NCBI GenBank assembly: GCA_029863605.1
Contig: JAOTVB010000006.1
Coordinates: 1 to 64,000 of the forward strand
Direction of reading: 5' to 3'
From: Myxococcales bacterium
GTDB lineage: Bacteria > Myxococcota_A > Polyangia > Polyangiales > Houyiibacteriaceae
Length of the DNA stretch: 64,000 nt
Position numbers and translations under genes: made by a program
Notes under the pieces: model-generated
What the model was told of the DNA's origin: nothing
Database searches by the model: none
Seen by the model: only the letters and a program-made list of their open reading frames with translations
In this document: positions 18,206-26,737 of the stretch, piece by piece
Layout: every line of letters starts with the position of its first letter
Position numbering within the stretch: position 1 is the stretch's first letter

Positions 18206-19126
18206 ATGGAAAAAGTGGCAATTGCGCCCAACCCGGCGCCCTCCACCTCACCGACGCGAGCTCAGATGTGGGGCAAGGCTACGCCATTCATCTTGTCTCA
18301 CGTAGCCGTGCTCGGCGCGATCTGGTCCGGAGTCACCTGGCAGTCCGTGGTGCTTTGCGTCGTCCTCTTCCTGGCTCGCATATGGGGGATCACCGCGGGC
18401 TACCACCGATACTTTTCTCATCGCACCTACAAGACGAGTCGTGCGATGCAGTTCTTGCTGGCCTTCGTGGCTGAGACGAGCGCGCAAAAGGGCGTCCTTT
18501 GGTGGGCCGCGCACCACCGAGTCCATCACAAGCTGTCGGACCAACCAGGCGACGTGCACTCACCGGTGCAGAACAGTTTTCTCTACGCGCACATGGGTTG
18601 GTTGTTCGACAACACCAACGAAACCCGTTGGGACAAGATTCGGGACTTTGCCAAGTATCCGGAGCTTCGCTGGCTCAACGAGCATTGGCTGGTGCCGCCG
18701 ACGATGCTTGCAGTGTTCTGTTTCTTTGTGGCCGGCTGGCCGGGCCTCTTCATCGGATTCTTCTTGAGCACGGTGCTCCTTTGGCACAACACCTTCTTGA
18801 TCAACTCGCTCACGCACGTGTGGGGCAAGCGCCGTTTCAACACAATGGACGACAGCCGCAACAACGCACTGACGGCGCTCCTGACCCTCGGCGAGGGCTG
18901 GCACAACAATCATCACCGCTACCAGTCTTCGTGCCGCAACGGCTTCTATTGGTACGAGATCGACATGACCTATTACGTGCTCAAGATGATGAGCTGGGTC
19001 GGGCTGGTGTGGGATATTCGCGAAGTCCCCGACCACGTCCTAGAAGAAGGTCGACGCTGTGATCACGGCGAGATCGACGAACCGGAGCAAACCGCCGACC
19101 AGCAAGAGCTCGGGCTCGCGGCCTGA
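18206..19126 (+). CDS. Acyl-CoA/fatty acid desaturase (delta-9 type)
   Basis: Introduces a double bond into acyl chains with a di-iron centre. The three His boxes are present in order: HRYFSH (about 18405), HHRVHH (about 18513) and HNNHH (about 18903). Hydrophobic blocks between them form the membrane hairpins. 306 residues and family-typical spacing. Integral inner-membrane enzyme that needs electron donors encoded elsewhere. TTGACA occurs at 18133-18138 upstream, but no good -10 follows. Possibly controlled by the preceding two-component system, an inference from position only. Confidence 0.93.
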   Translation: MEKVAIAPNPAPSTSPTRAQMWGKATPFILSHVAVLGAIWSGVTWQSVVLCVVLFLARIWGITAGYHRYFSHRTYKTSRAMQFLLAFVAETSAQKGVLWWAAHHRVHHKLSDQPGDVHSPVQNSFLYAHMGWLFDNTNETRWDKIRDFAKYPELRWLNEHWLVPPTMLAVFCFFVAGWPGLFIGFFLSTVLLWHNTFLINSLTHVWGKRRFNTMDDSRNNALTALLTLGEGWHNNHHRYQSSCRNGFYWYEIDMTYYVLKMMSWVGLVWDIREVPDHVLEEGRRCDHGEIDEPEQTADQQELGLAA

Positions 19127-19157
19127 CTCGTCTATCGGATGGCAGCTCGGCTCAGGC

Positions 19158-19238
19158 CTAGAGCCACCATCTCAGGATGTGGGCCCACCAGGGCGCGGGC
19201 TTTTGGCTGGGCTGCCAATTATGGCTTTCGCTACTCAT
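19158..19238 (-). CDS. Trp-rich 26-residue mini-protein
   Basis: ATG at 19238, stop TAG at 19160-19158. It begins MSSESHNWQ and ends ILRWWL; five of 26 residues are Trp (8, 17, 18, 24, 25), with two Lys/Arg and several Pro. On the minus strand GGAGG (19248-19244) lies exactly 5 bases before the ATG and a TATACT box (19281-19276) lies ~38 bases before it, so all expression signals are in place. No downstream gene exists on this strand, so it is not a leader peptide for an operon; it faces the desaturase gene's end. A membrane-surface peptide is possible. Existence is inferred from signals only. Confidence 0.45.
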   Translation of the reverse strand: MSSESHNWQPSQKPAPWWAHILRWWL

Positions 19239-19275
19239 AGGGGCCTCCACGGGCAAAGACGAACCCCGAACCGCG

Positions 19276-19304
19276 AGTATACCTAAGACGCGCTAGTTTC
19301 CGAA
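19276..19304 (-). promoter_or_regulatory. Candidate promoter of the Trp-rich mini-ORF
   Basis: Minus-strand TATACT at 19281-19276, with a weak TTCGGA -35 at 19304-19299 and a 17-base spacer. It could drive the mini-ORF that starts at 19238. Confidence 0.4.
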
Positions 19305-19357
19305 TTGTTTCACAAGCCCAGGAGCGCCCGGAATTACGGGGGAATTTGGCGGCGGGC

Positions 19358-20029
19358 CTACCTGGTGTAAACCTCGCGCCCCTCACCTTCGACATAACCT
19401 TTGAACTTCGTGGGGATGCGAAGGAGGTCTTTTCGGACCGCGGGTCGGATGATCGAGACCAAAACCCCATCCCCGATGTCGACCATAGCCCCGAATGAGA
19501 CGAGGGTCCTGTCACCTTTCCAGCGTCGCGCCCTGAGAAAGCCCCAGCCAGCGCGAAGCTCGTGCCCTTGCGAGTGATCGAGCCGAAACATCATGACGCG
19601 TTTGTTGGGGTCGAGTGTCGTTTGGAGCACGTACTTGATGTCGACGGGACCCCACTGCTGGCGAATCGCGAGATCGATCTCGTCGCCGCTCTGACCGGTG
19701 ATATCGCTCTCGGTCGCGAGAGGGATGATGCGCTTGTAGCTCGGGAGGTCTTCCATCGCGCGCCAGGCGGTTTCAACCGGTACATCGACGACTTGCCAAC
19801 TCTGTCCCCCAAAAAGCTTCAGCCCGCCTCGCTGCTCATTTACGGGCTTCATCACCAGCTCGCCGGACGCGAGGAGCTGTTTGTCTTCCGAGGTGAGCCC
19901 CCCGCCTTCGGACTCGGAGGGCGAAGGCGTCCCCGGCAGCGCCACGAACACGCACAGACTTGCCGTCAACCAGGTCAAAATTGGCCACAGCTGGCGTTCC
20001 TGTCTATGTCTGGCGGTAGTCATGCGCAT
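19358..20029 (-). CDS. Exported SRPBCC/START-like protein
   Basis: ATG at 20029 (20023 and 20044 are alternatives). An N-terminal hydrophobic segment (LWPILTWLTASLCVFVAL) acts as signal peptide or anchor. Residues ~65-220 fit the SRPBCC helix-grip fold: VVDVPVETAWRAMEDLPSYKR is the typical opening, followed by beta strands and a C-terminal helix. Such proteins bind hydrophobic ligands or act as polyketide cyclase/dehydrase relatives. No catalytic residues stand out. The start codon shares a palindrome with the divergent antiporter gene, leaving no separate promoter space. Confidence 0.7.
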   Translation of the reverse strand: MRMTTARHRQERQLWPILTWLTASLCVFVALPGTPSPSESEGGGLTSEDKQLLASGELVMKPVNEQRGGLKLFGGQSWQVVDVPVETAWRAMEDLPSYKRIIPLATESDITGQSGDEIDLAIRQQWGPVDIKYVLQTTLDPNKRVMMFRLDHSQGHELRAGWGFLRARRWKGDRTLVSFGAMVDIGDGVLVSIIRPAVRKDLLRIPTKFKGYVEGEGREVYTR

Positions 20030-20030
20030 G
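20021..20030. promoter_or_regulatory. Palindrome CATGCGCATG shared by two divergent start codons
   Basis: A perfect 10-base palindrome holding ATG codons on both strands: plus at 20022 and 20028 (antiporter), minus at 20029 and 20023 (SRPBCC protein). The genes therefore overlap at their 5' ends. Confidence 0.7.
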
Positions 20031-21737
20031 GCCTCGGTCCTCATTGTAGTATTTGTGTGGATTGGGTGCGTTACTGTTAGCGCCCAATCCAGTGACGGCG
20101 GCTCTGCTGAGACCATTCAAAGTATAGCGTCAAATACCACATCGGCCCCGTCGGTCGAAATCGATCGAAGTGACCGACATTACAGTCTTCCTGCCTGGAC
20201 CTCGATCTTGCCTCCGTTGCTCGCGATCGTCTTGGCACTCGCATTTCGCCATGTGCTGTTAGCCCTCGCCGTCGGGGTGTGGCTTGGCGCGTTCCTGCTC
20301 ACCGGGTTGTCGCCATTGAGCTCGTTTGCGCGATTACTCGATACGCATCTCGTTGGCGCCATCGCCGATCGTGGGCACGCGTCGATTCTCGCATTCAGCT
20401 TGCTGCTAGGGGGTATGCTCGGGCTCATCACCCAGAACGGAGGGGCCAAGGGCCTCGCTTCCTGGGCGCGAAGCGACGCGGGGAGTCGACGGCGCGGCCA
20501 ACTCACGACCTGGTTCCTCGGCCTCCTGATCTTCTTCGACGACTACGCGAACTCGTTGCTCGTGGGCGCGTCGATGCGTCCCGTGACCGATCGGCTTCGG
20601 ATCAGCCGCGAAAAACTGGCGTTCCTAGTCGACGCCACGGCGGCACCCGTATCGAGCCTAGCCCTGATTTCGTCGTGGATCGCCGTCGAGGTTGGCTACA
20701 TCGAAGACCAGTTCGTGCACCTCGGGATCGAACGCGATGCGTACGTGACGTTCATCGAAACGATCCCCTATCGTTTCTATCCTCTGCTCATGTTGTCATT
20801 CGTCGCGTGGGTAGCGCTCCGTGGTCGTGACTTCGGCCCGATGCTCAGGGCAGAGAGGCGTGCGGCCGAGGAGGGTCTGCTCTTGCGCACTGGGGCTCAG
20901 CCCGCCTCTGACTTCCACGATGAGGCTGTCCGGGAAGACGCTCCTGGCCGCCCTATGAACGCCCTGATCCCGGTCGTCGTCGTCGTGCTGGTGGCCGGCG
21001 CAGGGATCTACTTCGACGGGCAGGCCAAGGTGCTCGCCGCGGGACTCGAGCCGTCCCTTCGCGAGATCGTCGGTGCGGCTAGCTCGAGCGCAGCACTGCT
21101 CTGGGCCTCGGGTGCAGGGTGTCTCGCAGGCTTGGCGATGTCCCTCTGGAGCCGGGCGCTGACGCTGAGCGGCTCGATGGACGCCTGGATGTCGGGCATG
21201 CGCGGGATGCTGCTCGCGGTGTTGATTCTGGTGCTGGCGTGGGCACTCGGCGCCGTTTGTCGAGACCTCCATACAGCTGAGTTCTTGATCGGGATCGTCG
21301 GCGATTGGCTGACGCCGATGTGGATCCCCGCGACGGTATTCGTGCTGGGGGCCATCGTGAGCTTCGCAACCGGCACGTCTTGGGGGACCATGGCGATCTT
21401 GTTTCCTCTGGTCGTTCCCCTCGCGCACGAGATCGCGCCTGGCAACGAAGGGATTCTGCTCGGCACGGTATCCTCGATTCTCGCGGGTTCCGTTTGGGGG
21501 GACCACTGCTCGCCGATCTCGGACACGACGATCCTCAGCTCCATGGCGACGAGTTGCGATCACATGGACCACGTGCGCACCCAGCTGCCCTACGCCCTCT
21601 TGGTAGGCCTCATCAGCCTGCTCGGCGCCGAGATCCCGGTTGCCGCGGGTTGGTACGGCCCGTGGGTCGGCCTGATGGTGGCGGGGTTTGCGCTGATCTT
21701 TGCGTTTGAGCTAATCAGTCGGCCCGTGGTCCGGTGA
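20022..21737 (+). CDS. NhaC-family Na+/H+ antiporter
   Basis: ATG at 20022 (or 20028) begins a signal-like N end (ASVLIVVFVWIGCVTVSA) and a polar stretch, followed by ~11-12 membrane helices. Family-typical segments: LIFFDDYANSLLVG, ATAAPVSSLALISSWIA, ATGTSWGTMAILFPLV and VWGDHCSPISDTTILSS, with conserved Asp pairs in helices, as in the NhaC (COG1757) group. It exchanges Na+ for H+ (some members exchange malate/lactate or other organic ions). The N-terminal leader of ~50 residues before helix 1 is longer than in typical members. The 3' end overlaps the convergent acyl-CoA synthetase by 27 bases. Confidence 0.88.
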   Translation: MRMASVLIVVFVWIGCVTVSAQSSDGGSAETIQSIASNTTSAPSVEIDRSDRHYSLPAWTSILPPLLAIVLALAFRHVLLALAVGVWLGAFLLTGLSPLSSFARLLDTHLVGAIADRGHASILAFSLLLGGMLGLITQNGGAKGLASWARSDAGSRRRGQLTTWFLGLLIFFDDYANSLLVGASMRPVTDRLRISREKLAFLVDATAAPVSSLALISSWIAVEVGYIEDQFVHLGIERDAYVTFIETIPYRFYPLLMLSFVAWVALRGRDFGPMLRAERRAAEEGLLLRTGAQPASDFHDEAVREDAPGRPMNALIPVVVVVLVAGAGIYFDGQAKVLAAGLEPSLREIVGAASSSAALLWASGAGCLAGLAMSLWSRALTLSGSMDAWMSGMRGMLLAVLILVLAWALGAVCRDLHTAEFLIGIVGDWLTPMWIPATVFVLGAIVSFATGTSWGTMAILFPLVVPLAHEIAPGNEGILLGTVSSILAGSVWGDHCSPISDTTILSSMATSCDHMDHVRTQLPYALLVGLISLLGAEIPVAAGWYGPWVGLMVAGFALIFAFELISRPVVR

Positions 21738-23240
21738 AGGCGTCGTCTCGAGCTCGCCGGAGATCAGCCGATCGCGGAGCAGACGCTTGAGCGTTTTGCC
21801 GCTCGCGCCTTGGGGAAGGGCGTCGACGAAGGCGTACCGCCTAGGCACCTTGTAAGGAGAAAGGCGTTCCCGTGCCCACGTGTCGAGCTCCCGAAGGCCG
21901 ACATGCTTACGCGGCACGACGACGGCGACGACCTCCTCGCCGTAGTAGTCGTCCGGCTCGCCGACCACCGCGATATCGGCGACCGCCGGATGAGCCCCCA
22001 CTGCGCTTTCGATCTCGAACGGATAGATGCTGTGTCCGCCTCGTAAGATCAGGTCTTTGCTTCGATCCACGATTGTGAGCCGCCCCGTCTCGTCGACGAA
22101 ACCGATGTCTCCAGTATGAAGCCAGCCGCCGCGCATCACGTGGGCGGTGGCGGTCTTGTCGTCGAGGTAGCCCGCCATGACGTTCTGGCCGCGGACTAGA
22201 ACTTCACCACGAGCTGCCGTGGGGACGGTCTCGCCGTTTTCGTTTGCGATTCGGATTTCGACGCCTGACACCGGTCGGCCGACCGATAGGGGGGCGACAT
22301 GGTCGGGAGGTGCGTTGATCGTCGAGAACGTCGCCTCGGTAAGCCCGTATCCCTGCCGGACGGTAGCGCCGAGACGCTCCTCGGCGCGAAGTCGGCTCTC
22401 TTCGACGAGCGGTGCACCGGCGCTCATGCACCAGCGAAGAGATGGAATGGCCGGTTGGCTCGTTGCGTCGGCCCATGCCACGAACATAGTTGGCACTCCG
22501 GGAAGCCACGTCACCTCGTGCTTCGCACAGAGGTCCAAAGTTCGTCCCGGCGAAAAACGCGGAACGAAGATGGTGCTGGCGCCAGCGTAGAACGGCACGA
22601 GCAGCGTCATGCGGATGCCGTATGAGTGCGTCAAGGGTAGACAACCGAGGACCCGATCGCAGTCCGAGAGCACGAGCGTTTGCCCAACGAGAGCGGCCGT
22701 ATGTGTGCTGAGCGAACCGTGGGTGATGCAAACGCCCTTGGCGGCTCCGGTCGTGCCCGAAGTGTAGAGAATCATCGCGAGCGCCTCTGGCTCGCACGCG
22801 GCCGGAGGCACTTCCCCGCGCGCGGCCTCGATCGCCTCGTCGACCCGGATGATCTCCGTGTCGGTGCCCGCGCGTTTCTTGCTGTCCTGCGAGAGGTCGA
22901 AGTGAGGGGCGTCGCACAGAAGCGCTCTACAGCGAGCGTGCTCGAGGCGGAACGCGATCTCGTGTGAAGTCGACATGACCGGAATCGGTAAGGTCGTGCA
23001 GCCCGCATACACAGCACCAAACCAAGCAGCGACGAATTCGAGCCCGTTGTTGGTGCACACCGCGATTCGGTCGCCAGGCCCGAGGCCTCGCGCGGTGAGG
23101 TGAGCCGCGACCCTTCCCGCTTCGCGGTCGAGGGATTCATAGCTGCACGCGAGGTCCCCGCGGCCAGAGTCGATGATCGCCGTTCGGGCAGGATCGCGGG
23201 TTGCCCAGCGATGTAGAAAGCTCCCGACGTTGGCGTTCAT
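21711..23240 (-). CDS. Acyl-CoA synthetase / AMP-dependent ligase
   Basis: Activates a carboxylic acid with ATP and CoA. The ANL fold signature LYTSGTTGAAKG is at about 22730-22765, then QGYGLTEATFS, GDIGFVDETGRL and DRSKDLILRGG, and the C-terminal Lys in QGASGKTLKR. ATG at 23240 is preferred; it gives ANVGSFLHRWATRDP at the N end. About 509 residues. The substrate (medium or long chain) is not certain. It is divergent from the oxidoreductase gene 55 bp away. Confidence 0.92.
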   Translation of the reverse strand: MNANVGSFLHRWATRDPARTAIIDSGRGDLACSYESLDREAGRVAAHLTARGLGPGDRIAVCTNNGLEFVAAWFGAVYAGCTTLPIPVMSTSHEIAFRLEHARCRALLCDAPHFDLSQDSKKRAGTDTEIIRVDEAIEAARGEVPPAACEPEALAMILYTSGTTGAAKGVCITHGSLSTHTAALVGQTLVLSDCDRVLGCLPLTHSYGIRMTLLVPFYAGASTIFVPRFSPGRTLDLCAKHEVTWLPGVPTMFVAWADATSQPAIPSLRWCMSAGAPLVEESRLRAEERLGATVRQGYGLTEATFSTINAPPDHVAPLSVGRPVSGVEIRIANENGETVPTAARGEVLVRGQNVMAGYLDDKTATAHVMRGGWLHTGDIGFVDETGRLTIVDRSKDLILRGGHSIYPFEIESAVGAHPAVADIAVVGEPDDYYGEEVVAVVVPRKHVGLRELDTWARERLSPYKVPRRYAFVDALPQGASGKTLKRLLRDRLISGELETTPSPDHGPTD

Positions 23241-23295
23241 CGCCGCGAACCTAGCACGGCTCTCGCCACTGGACGGCTTGCCGCCGCGGGTTACG

Positions 23296-24294
23296 ATGGG
23301 GCTCATGCCACGCGCCAGAGCGATCCGAATTCGTGAAGCGGGAGGTCCGGAAGTGTTGGAGATCGGCGAGATCGAGCTTCCGAAACCGGCCCAGACCCAA
23401 GTTCTCGTTCGAGTCGCTGCGGCAGGTTTGAACCGCGCAGACTGCCTGCAGCGACGGGGTTTTTATCCTGCTCCGCGTGGCGTCCCTGCCGATGTGCCCG
23501 GGCTGGAGCTCGCCGGCGTCGTCGAAGCTGTCGGCGCGGAGGTGAAAGACTGGGCGCCAGGTGATCGGGTCATGGGGATCGTCGGCGGGGGCGGAATGGC
23601 CGAACGAGTCGTGACCCAGGCCCGGGAGCTGATGCGGGTCCCCGAGGGGCTGTCGCTCGATCAGGCCGCCGCCATCCCTGAAGCGTTTCTCACGGCGTAC
23701 GACGCGGTCGTGCTCCAAGGTGGCCTCAGACGCGGGGAGTCGGTTCTGTTTCATGCGGTAGCAAGCGGCGTCGGGACGGCGGGGATTCAGCTCGCCTCGG
23801 TGGTCGGAGCCACTTCGCTCGGAACTTCTCGAACCGTAGAAAAGCTCGCCCGCTGTTCGTCGCTCGGGCTCGGTCACGCCGTGTTGGTCGACGACGGCCA
23901 ATTCGCCGACCAGGTATTAGAAGCCGTGCCCCGGGGCGTCGACGTCGTTCTCGACACGGTAGGCGCTGCATACCTTGCGCAGAACCTGAAGGTCGTTGCC
24001 GCCAAGGGTCGCATCATCGTGATCGGTTTGATGGGTGGCGTGAAGGGCGAGCTGTCGCTTGGCGCTTTGCTTGGCAAGCGTGCGTCGATCCGTGGGTCGG
24101 TGCTGCGGAGTCGCTCGCCTGCGGAAAAGGCCGAGCTGACCGCTGCGTTTTCCCAAGCGATGCTCGGGAAATTCGAAACCGGTGAGCTCCGTCCAATCAT
24201 CGACGACGTTCTGCCGATGACGGAGATCCAAACTGCGCACGCGCGTATGGATGCCAACGAGACGTTTGGAAAGCTGGTGCTGAGCTGGGGCTGA
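23296..24294 (+). CDS. Zinc-independent NAD(P)H quinone oxidoreductase (PIG3-like MDR)
   Basis: A medium-chain dehydrogenase/reductase without the catalytic Zn Cys residues. NRADCLQRRGFYP and the ELAGVVEAVG region are typical of the PIG3/TP53I3 group, as are FHAVASGVGTAGIQLA (NADPH-binding) and the C-terminal GSVLRSRSPAEKAEL and FGKLVLSWG. 332 residues from ATG at 23296 (ATG 23305 also possible). A cytosolic reductase of quinones or enones. It starts 55 bases from the divergent acyl-CoA synthetase; no regulator seen. Confidence 0.93.
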   Translation: MGLMPRARAIRIREAGGPEVLEIGEIELPKPAQTQVLVRVAAAGLNRADCLQRRGFYPAPRGVPADVPGLELAGVVEAVGAEVKDWAPGDRVMGIVGGGGMAERVVTQARELMRVPEGLSLDQAAAIPEAFLTAYDAVVLQGGLRRGESVLFHAVASGVGTAGIQLASVVGATSLGTSRTVEKLARCSSLGLGHAVLVDDGQFADQVLEAVPRGVDVVLDTVGAAYLAQNLKVVAAKGRIIVIGLMGGVKGELSLGALLGKRASIRGSVLRSRSPAEKAELTAAFSQAMLGKFETGELRPIIDDVLPMTEIQTAHARMDANETFGKLVLSWG

Positions 24295-24435
24295 CTCACC
24301 GGTATTCCGGTCCGCGCCGCACGGCACGCCCTCGCTTCCTGCTGCCAATTTGGCAACCGCTCATATGCATCGGTTGGGGAATAGGATGTAACGGGAGCGC
24401 GTTGCTCAACATAGAACACACCACTAGGGGGCTCT

Positions 24436-24957
24436 ATGAAACTCGAGATCGACACGCCGCAACGACCCACCCGCGACATCAGCCATGACCGGCTGTCGGT
24501 CTTGAGAGATGCACACCGGACACTCATTGCACTGGCCGACGGGGCGGATTCGGGAGGGGCATCGCAGGCCGCCGCTGCCCTTACGGTACGAGAGCTCGCC
24601 CGCTGTTTCCGCAATGGGAGCCTGCCCGACAATCCCTTTGATTGGGAAATGGTCCTTCAGGGGATCGACCTGACCGTCTTCAAAGACCCGGTCGCCAGCG
24701 AAACCAGCGCGTTGGTCATGATCGTTCAGCAGGACGTCGTCGTCGGCGCATCCGTCGGAGACAGTCTCGCGTACATCGTTTCCACCGTCGGCGATTCGCA
24801 GCTGTTGACGGCTCGTTACCGCCACGAGCCTCGCATCGGAACAGGCATGGCCGTCCCCATCGGCTTCGGCCCAGTCCAGCTCGACGGCAAGCTGATCACC
24901 CGACGCGCCGCCAGGGTCGACCCCCGCGGGCTCCCCTCCACCATTGCCGCCGCGTAG
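24436..24957 (+). CDS. Short PP2C-like protein, possibly degenerate
   Basis: 173 residues. LIALADGADSGGASQAAAAL (about residues 30-50) resembles the PP2C DGMGG metal motif, and VVVGASVGDSLAYIVS matches GDSRAY. The later SDGL and GGxDN motifs are missing, because the frame ends at TAG 24955-24957. A GGGGG ribosome-like site lies before ATG 24436. It may be a truncated or pseudophosphatase of the PPM family. In another frame after the stop, SSDGVSD-like codons occur (about 24977), so a frameshifted ancestor is possible but not proven. Confidence 0.55.
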   Translation: MKLEIDTPQRPTRDISHDRLSVLRDAHRTLIALADGADSGGASQAAAALTVRELARCFRNGSLPDNPFDWEMVLQGIDLTVFKDPVASETSALVMIVQQDVVVGASVGDSLAYIVSTVGDSQLLTARYRHEPRIGTGMAVPIGFGPVQLDGKLITRRAARVDPRGLPSTIAAA

Positions 24958-24995
24958 AAATGCAACCGTCTTCCTGGAGAGCAGTGACGGTGTCA

Positions 24996-25011
24996 GCGAC
25001 AGTGCCAGTGA
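24996..25011. repeat. 16-base dispersed repeat, copy A
   Basis: GCGACAGTGCCAGTGA, 15 of 16 bases identical to a copy at 46631-46646. Both lie in gaps between convergent genes and next to more GTGTCAG-like units. Confidence 0.45.
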
Positions 25012-25028
25012 GCTGGGGAAGCTCTGCG

Positions 25029-25721
25029 CTAGTCATGCGCTTTGTCTGGTAGGAAGAGAACTTCTTCTCCCCGGCGGGATACCCAGGCGACGCGAAAACC
25101 GGCGCGCCGAAGCCTTGCGACGATATCCTGAGTGTCGGCTTTCGAGTACGAGGCGAAGCGGTGGTGGAACTCGACGAGTAATTGCGGTCGCTGCTGCTCC
25201 AGGATCTGCATCGTCTCGTCGTCTCGGAGCACTTCGTATTCCGAGCCCTCGATGTCCATCTTCAACACGTCGAACCGCCTCACGCCAGTCTCCCGCATGG
25301 TGCTTTCCAAGCTGCGAAGGCTGACCTCGACGGCCTGGTTCTTTAGATGTCGGGAGTGGGAGATGCTGCCCGAAACGTAGCGCGGATTCCTTGGAAGATA
25401 GAACGTACGGTTCTCGTCCGTGGCGCCGAGTCCCCACGGGTAAACCCTGAGCTTGTCGCTGGCGAACGGCTCCACGTACGTGAGCGCTTTCGGCGTGGGG
25501 TCGAACGCGTGCACTGTGCACGCGTACTTGCCGATGATCGCCTCGTCGAAAGTGATGTCTTCGCCGATGCCGAAGGACAGAACCACGCTGTCGGCGTTCA
25601 AGCTGTCGGCGGCAATGGACCAGCCACCGTAGTCGCTGCCGTGGAACTCGAGGGGGACGTCGATGTCGAGGTAGATGTCCGTACCGCGCGTGCGCCACCA
25701 TCTCTGCACCATGTTCAGCAC
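25029..25721 (-). CDS. FkbM-family SAM-dependent methyltransferase
   Basis: The central core VLKMDIEGSEYEVLRD (about 25236-25283) is the FkbM hallmark; an N-terminal GIGEDITFDEAI block takes the SAM-binding role. 230 residues. GTG at 25721 is chosen because GAGGGG (minus, 25732-25727) is 5 bases upstream, overlapping the stop of the upstream glycosyltransferase; ATG at 25760 would lack a ribosome site. Probably O-methylates a sugar or glycolipid made by the neighbouring glycosyltransferase and flippase. Confidence 0.88.
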   Translation of the reverse strand: MLNMVQRWWRTRGTDIYLDIDVPLEFHGSDYGGWSIAADSLNADSVVLSFGIGEDITFDEAIIGKYACTVHAFDPTPKALTYVEPFASDKLRVYPWGLGATDENRTFYLPRNPRYVSGSISHSRHLKNQAVEVSLRSLESTMRETGVRRFDVLKMDIEGSEYEVLRDDETMQILEQQRPQLLVEFHHRFASYSKADTQDIVARLRRAGFRVAWVSRRGEEVLFLPDKAHD

Positions 25722-25731
25722 TTGAGCCCCT

Positions 25732-26646
25732 CTACCATCCAGCCATTCGGAAGAAAGCATCCATTGCGCGTGCCCAGCGTTCGAGCGCTACTTCGGCCGT
25801 TGCATTCGTCAGTATCCAACGGCGAGGCTGATACGAGTGAGTGGCGAGTGAACGAAGGAAGGCGCCGAGCTCGTCGTGCAGATAGCGCGCATCGGAGAAA
25901 GCACGTTTGGCAGAGATGACACGAACGTCTTGCGGTCGCCCGGAGTCACGCATCAACCCAACATCGGTGAACATGCAGGGTAGATTCATCGCCATCGCCT
26001 CGTTGCAGACGATGCTGTTGCCCTCGTATGCACTCAGATGAATGAACGTACCTGCCTTGCGCATGCGGTCTGGAACGTCTTCTGGCTTGCAAGCAAGTGG
26101 CTCGAATGTCCAATCCGGGTACGCAGCTTGAAGCCTTGGAAGGAGATGCTTGCCCTTGTGACGCGTGCGCGCGTCGTGGAGAATTAGGCGCGACCCATCG
26201 TTGTCGAGGCGGCCATCAAAGCGCTCGACATCGATCGGGTGATAGATGACCTCTTCCGTGTTGGTGCCAAACGACCTGGAAAACGCTTTCGCGATCCACT
26301 CCGCACACGCGACCCACAGTGTGTTGGGTCGACGGGAGGCGAGCCACTGTTCGGTGGCCATCACGACGTGGCCTGGTGACTTGGTCACCCATGCCTTTTC
26401 CTTGGCGAATCCATGCTGGAACCCAATGACGGGAATGTCCTTCGGCCAGTCCCGCACACGCTGGTTGTCGCAAATGACCGGGATGCGTTCTCGACGAACG
26501 CGATCGAAATCGCGATTACGCGGTGTCATGAACTCGACCTGTCGAAACGAGAGCGCCAGGTTGCGGGCAAAAGTCTCCACACCTCCGGTCGTTGACCTCG
26601 GGTCCTTGCCGCCGTAATGCACAACTGTGAAGGGTAGCTTGTCCAT
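25732..26646 (-). CDS. Glycosyltransferase, GT4-like
   Basis: 304 residues from ATG 26646. The N-terminal TVVHYGGKDPRSTTGGVETF has the GGVETF loop of GT4/GT-B enzymes. A later IHLSAYEGNSIVCNEAMAMNLPC block matches the EGxxxxxxEAMAxxxPV nucleotide-sugar site. It probably transfers a sugar from a nucleotide donor to a lipid carrier or polysaccharide. A longer start (26697) is possible. It is followed 10 bases later by the FkbM methyltransferase and divergent from the flippase gene. Confidence 0.82.
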   Translation of the reverse strand: MDKLPFTVVHYGGKDPRSTTGGVETFARNLALSFRQVEFMTPRNRDFDRVRRERIPVICDNQRVRDWPKDIPVIGFQHGFAKEKAWVTKSPGHVVMATEQWLASRRPNTLWVACAEWIAKAFSRSFGTNTEEVIYHPIDVERFDGRLDNDGSRLILHDARTRHKGKHLLPRLQAAYPDWTFEPLACKPEDVPDRMRKAGTFIHLSAYEGNSIVCNEAMAMNLPCMFTDVGLMRDSGRPQDVRVISAKRAFSDARYLHDELGAFLRSLATHSYQPRRWILTNATAEVALERWARAMDAFFRMAGW

Positions 26647-26737
26647 ACGAACGCGACGCCAAAGGAGGCGGCGCCTGTCTCTTACCCTGCGCACCAAAGT
26701 AGTTCAATCGGACTTCGGCGCGCACCATTAGTTTCAC

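Noticed and set aside
24944-25324. Separate gene after the short PP2C-like gene
   Set aside because: It overlaps the FkbM gene on the opposite strand and has no coherent protein pattern beyond the SSDGVSD string.
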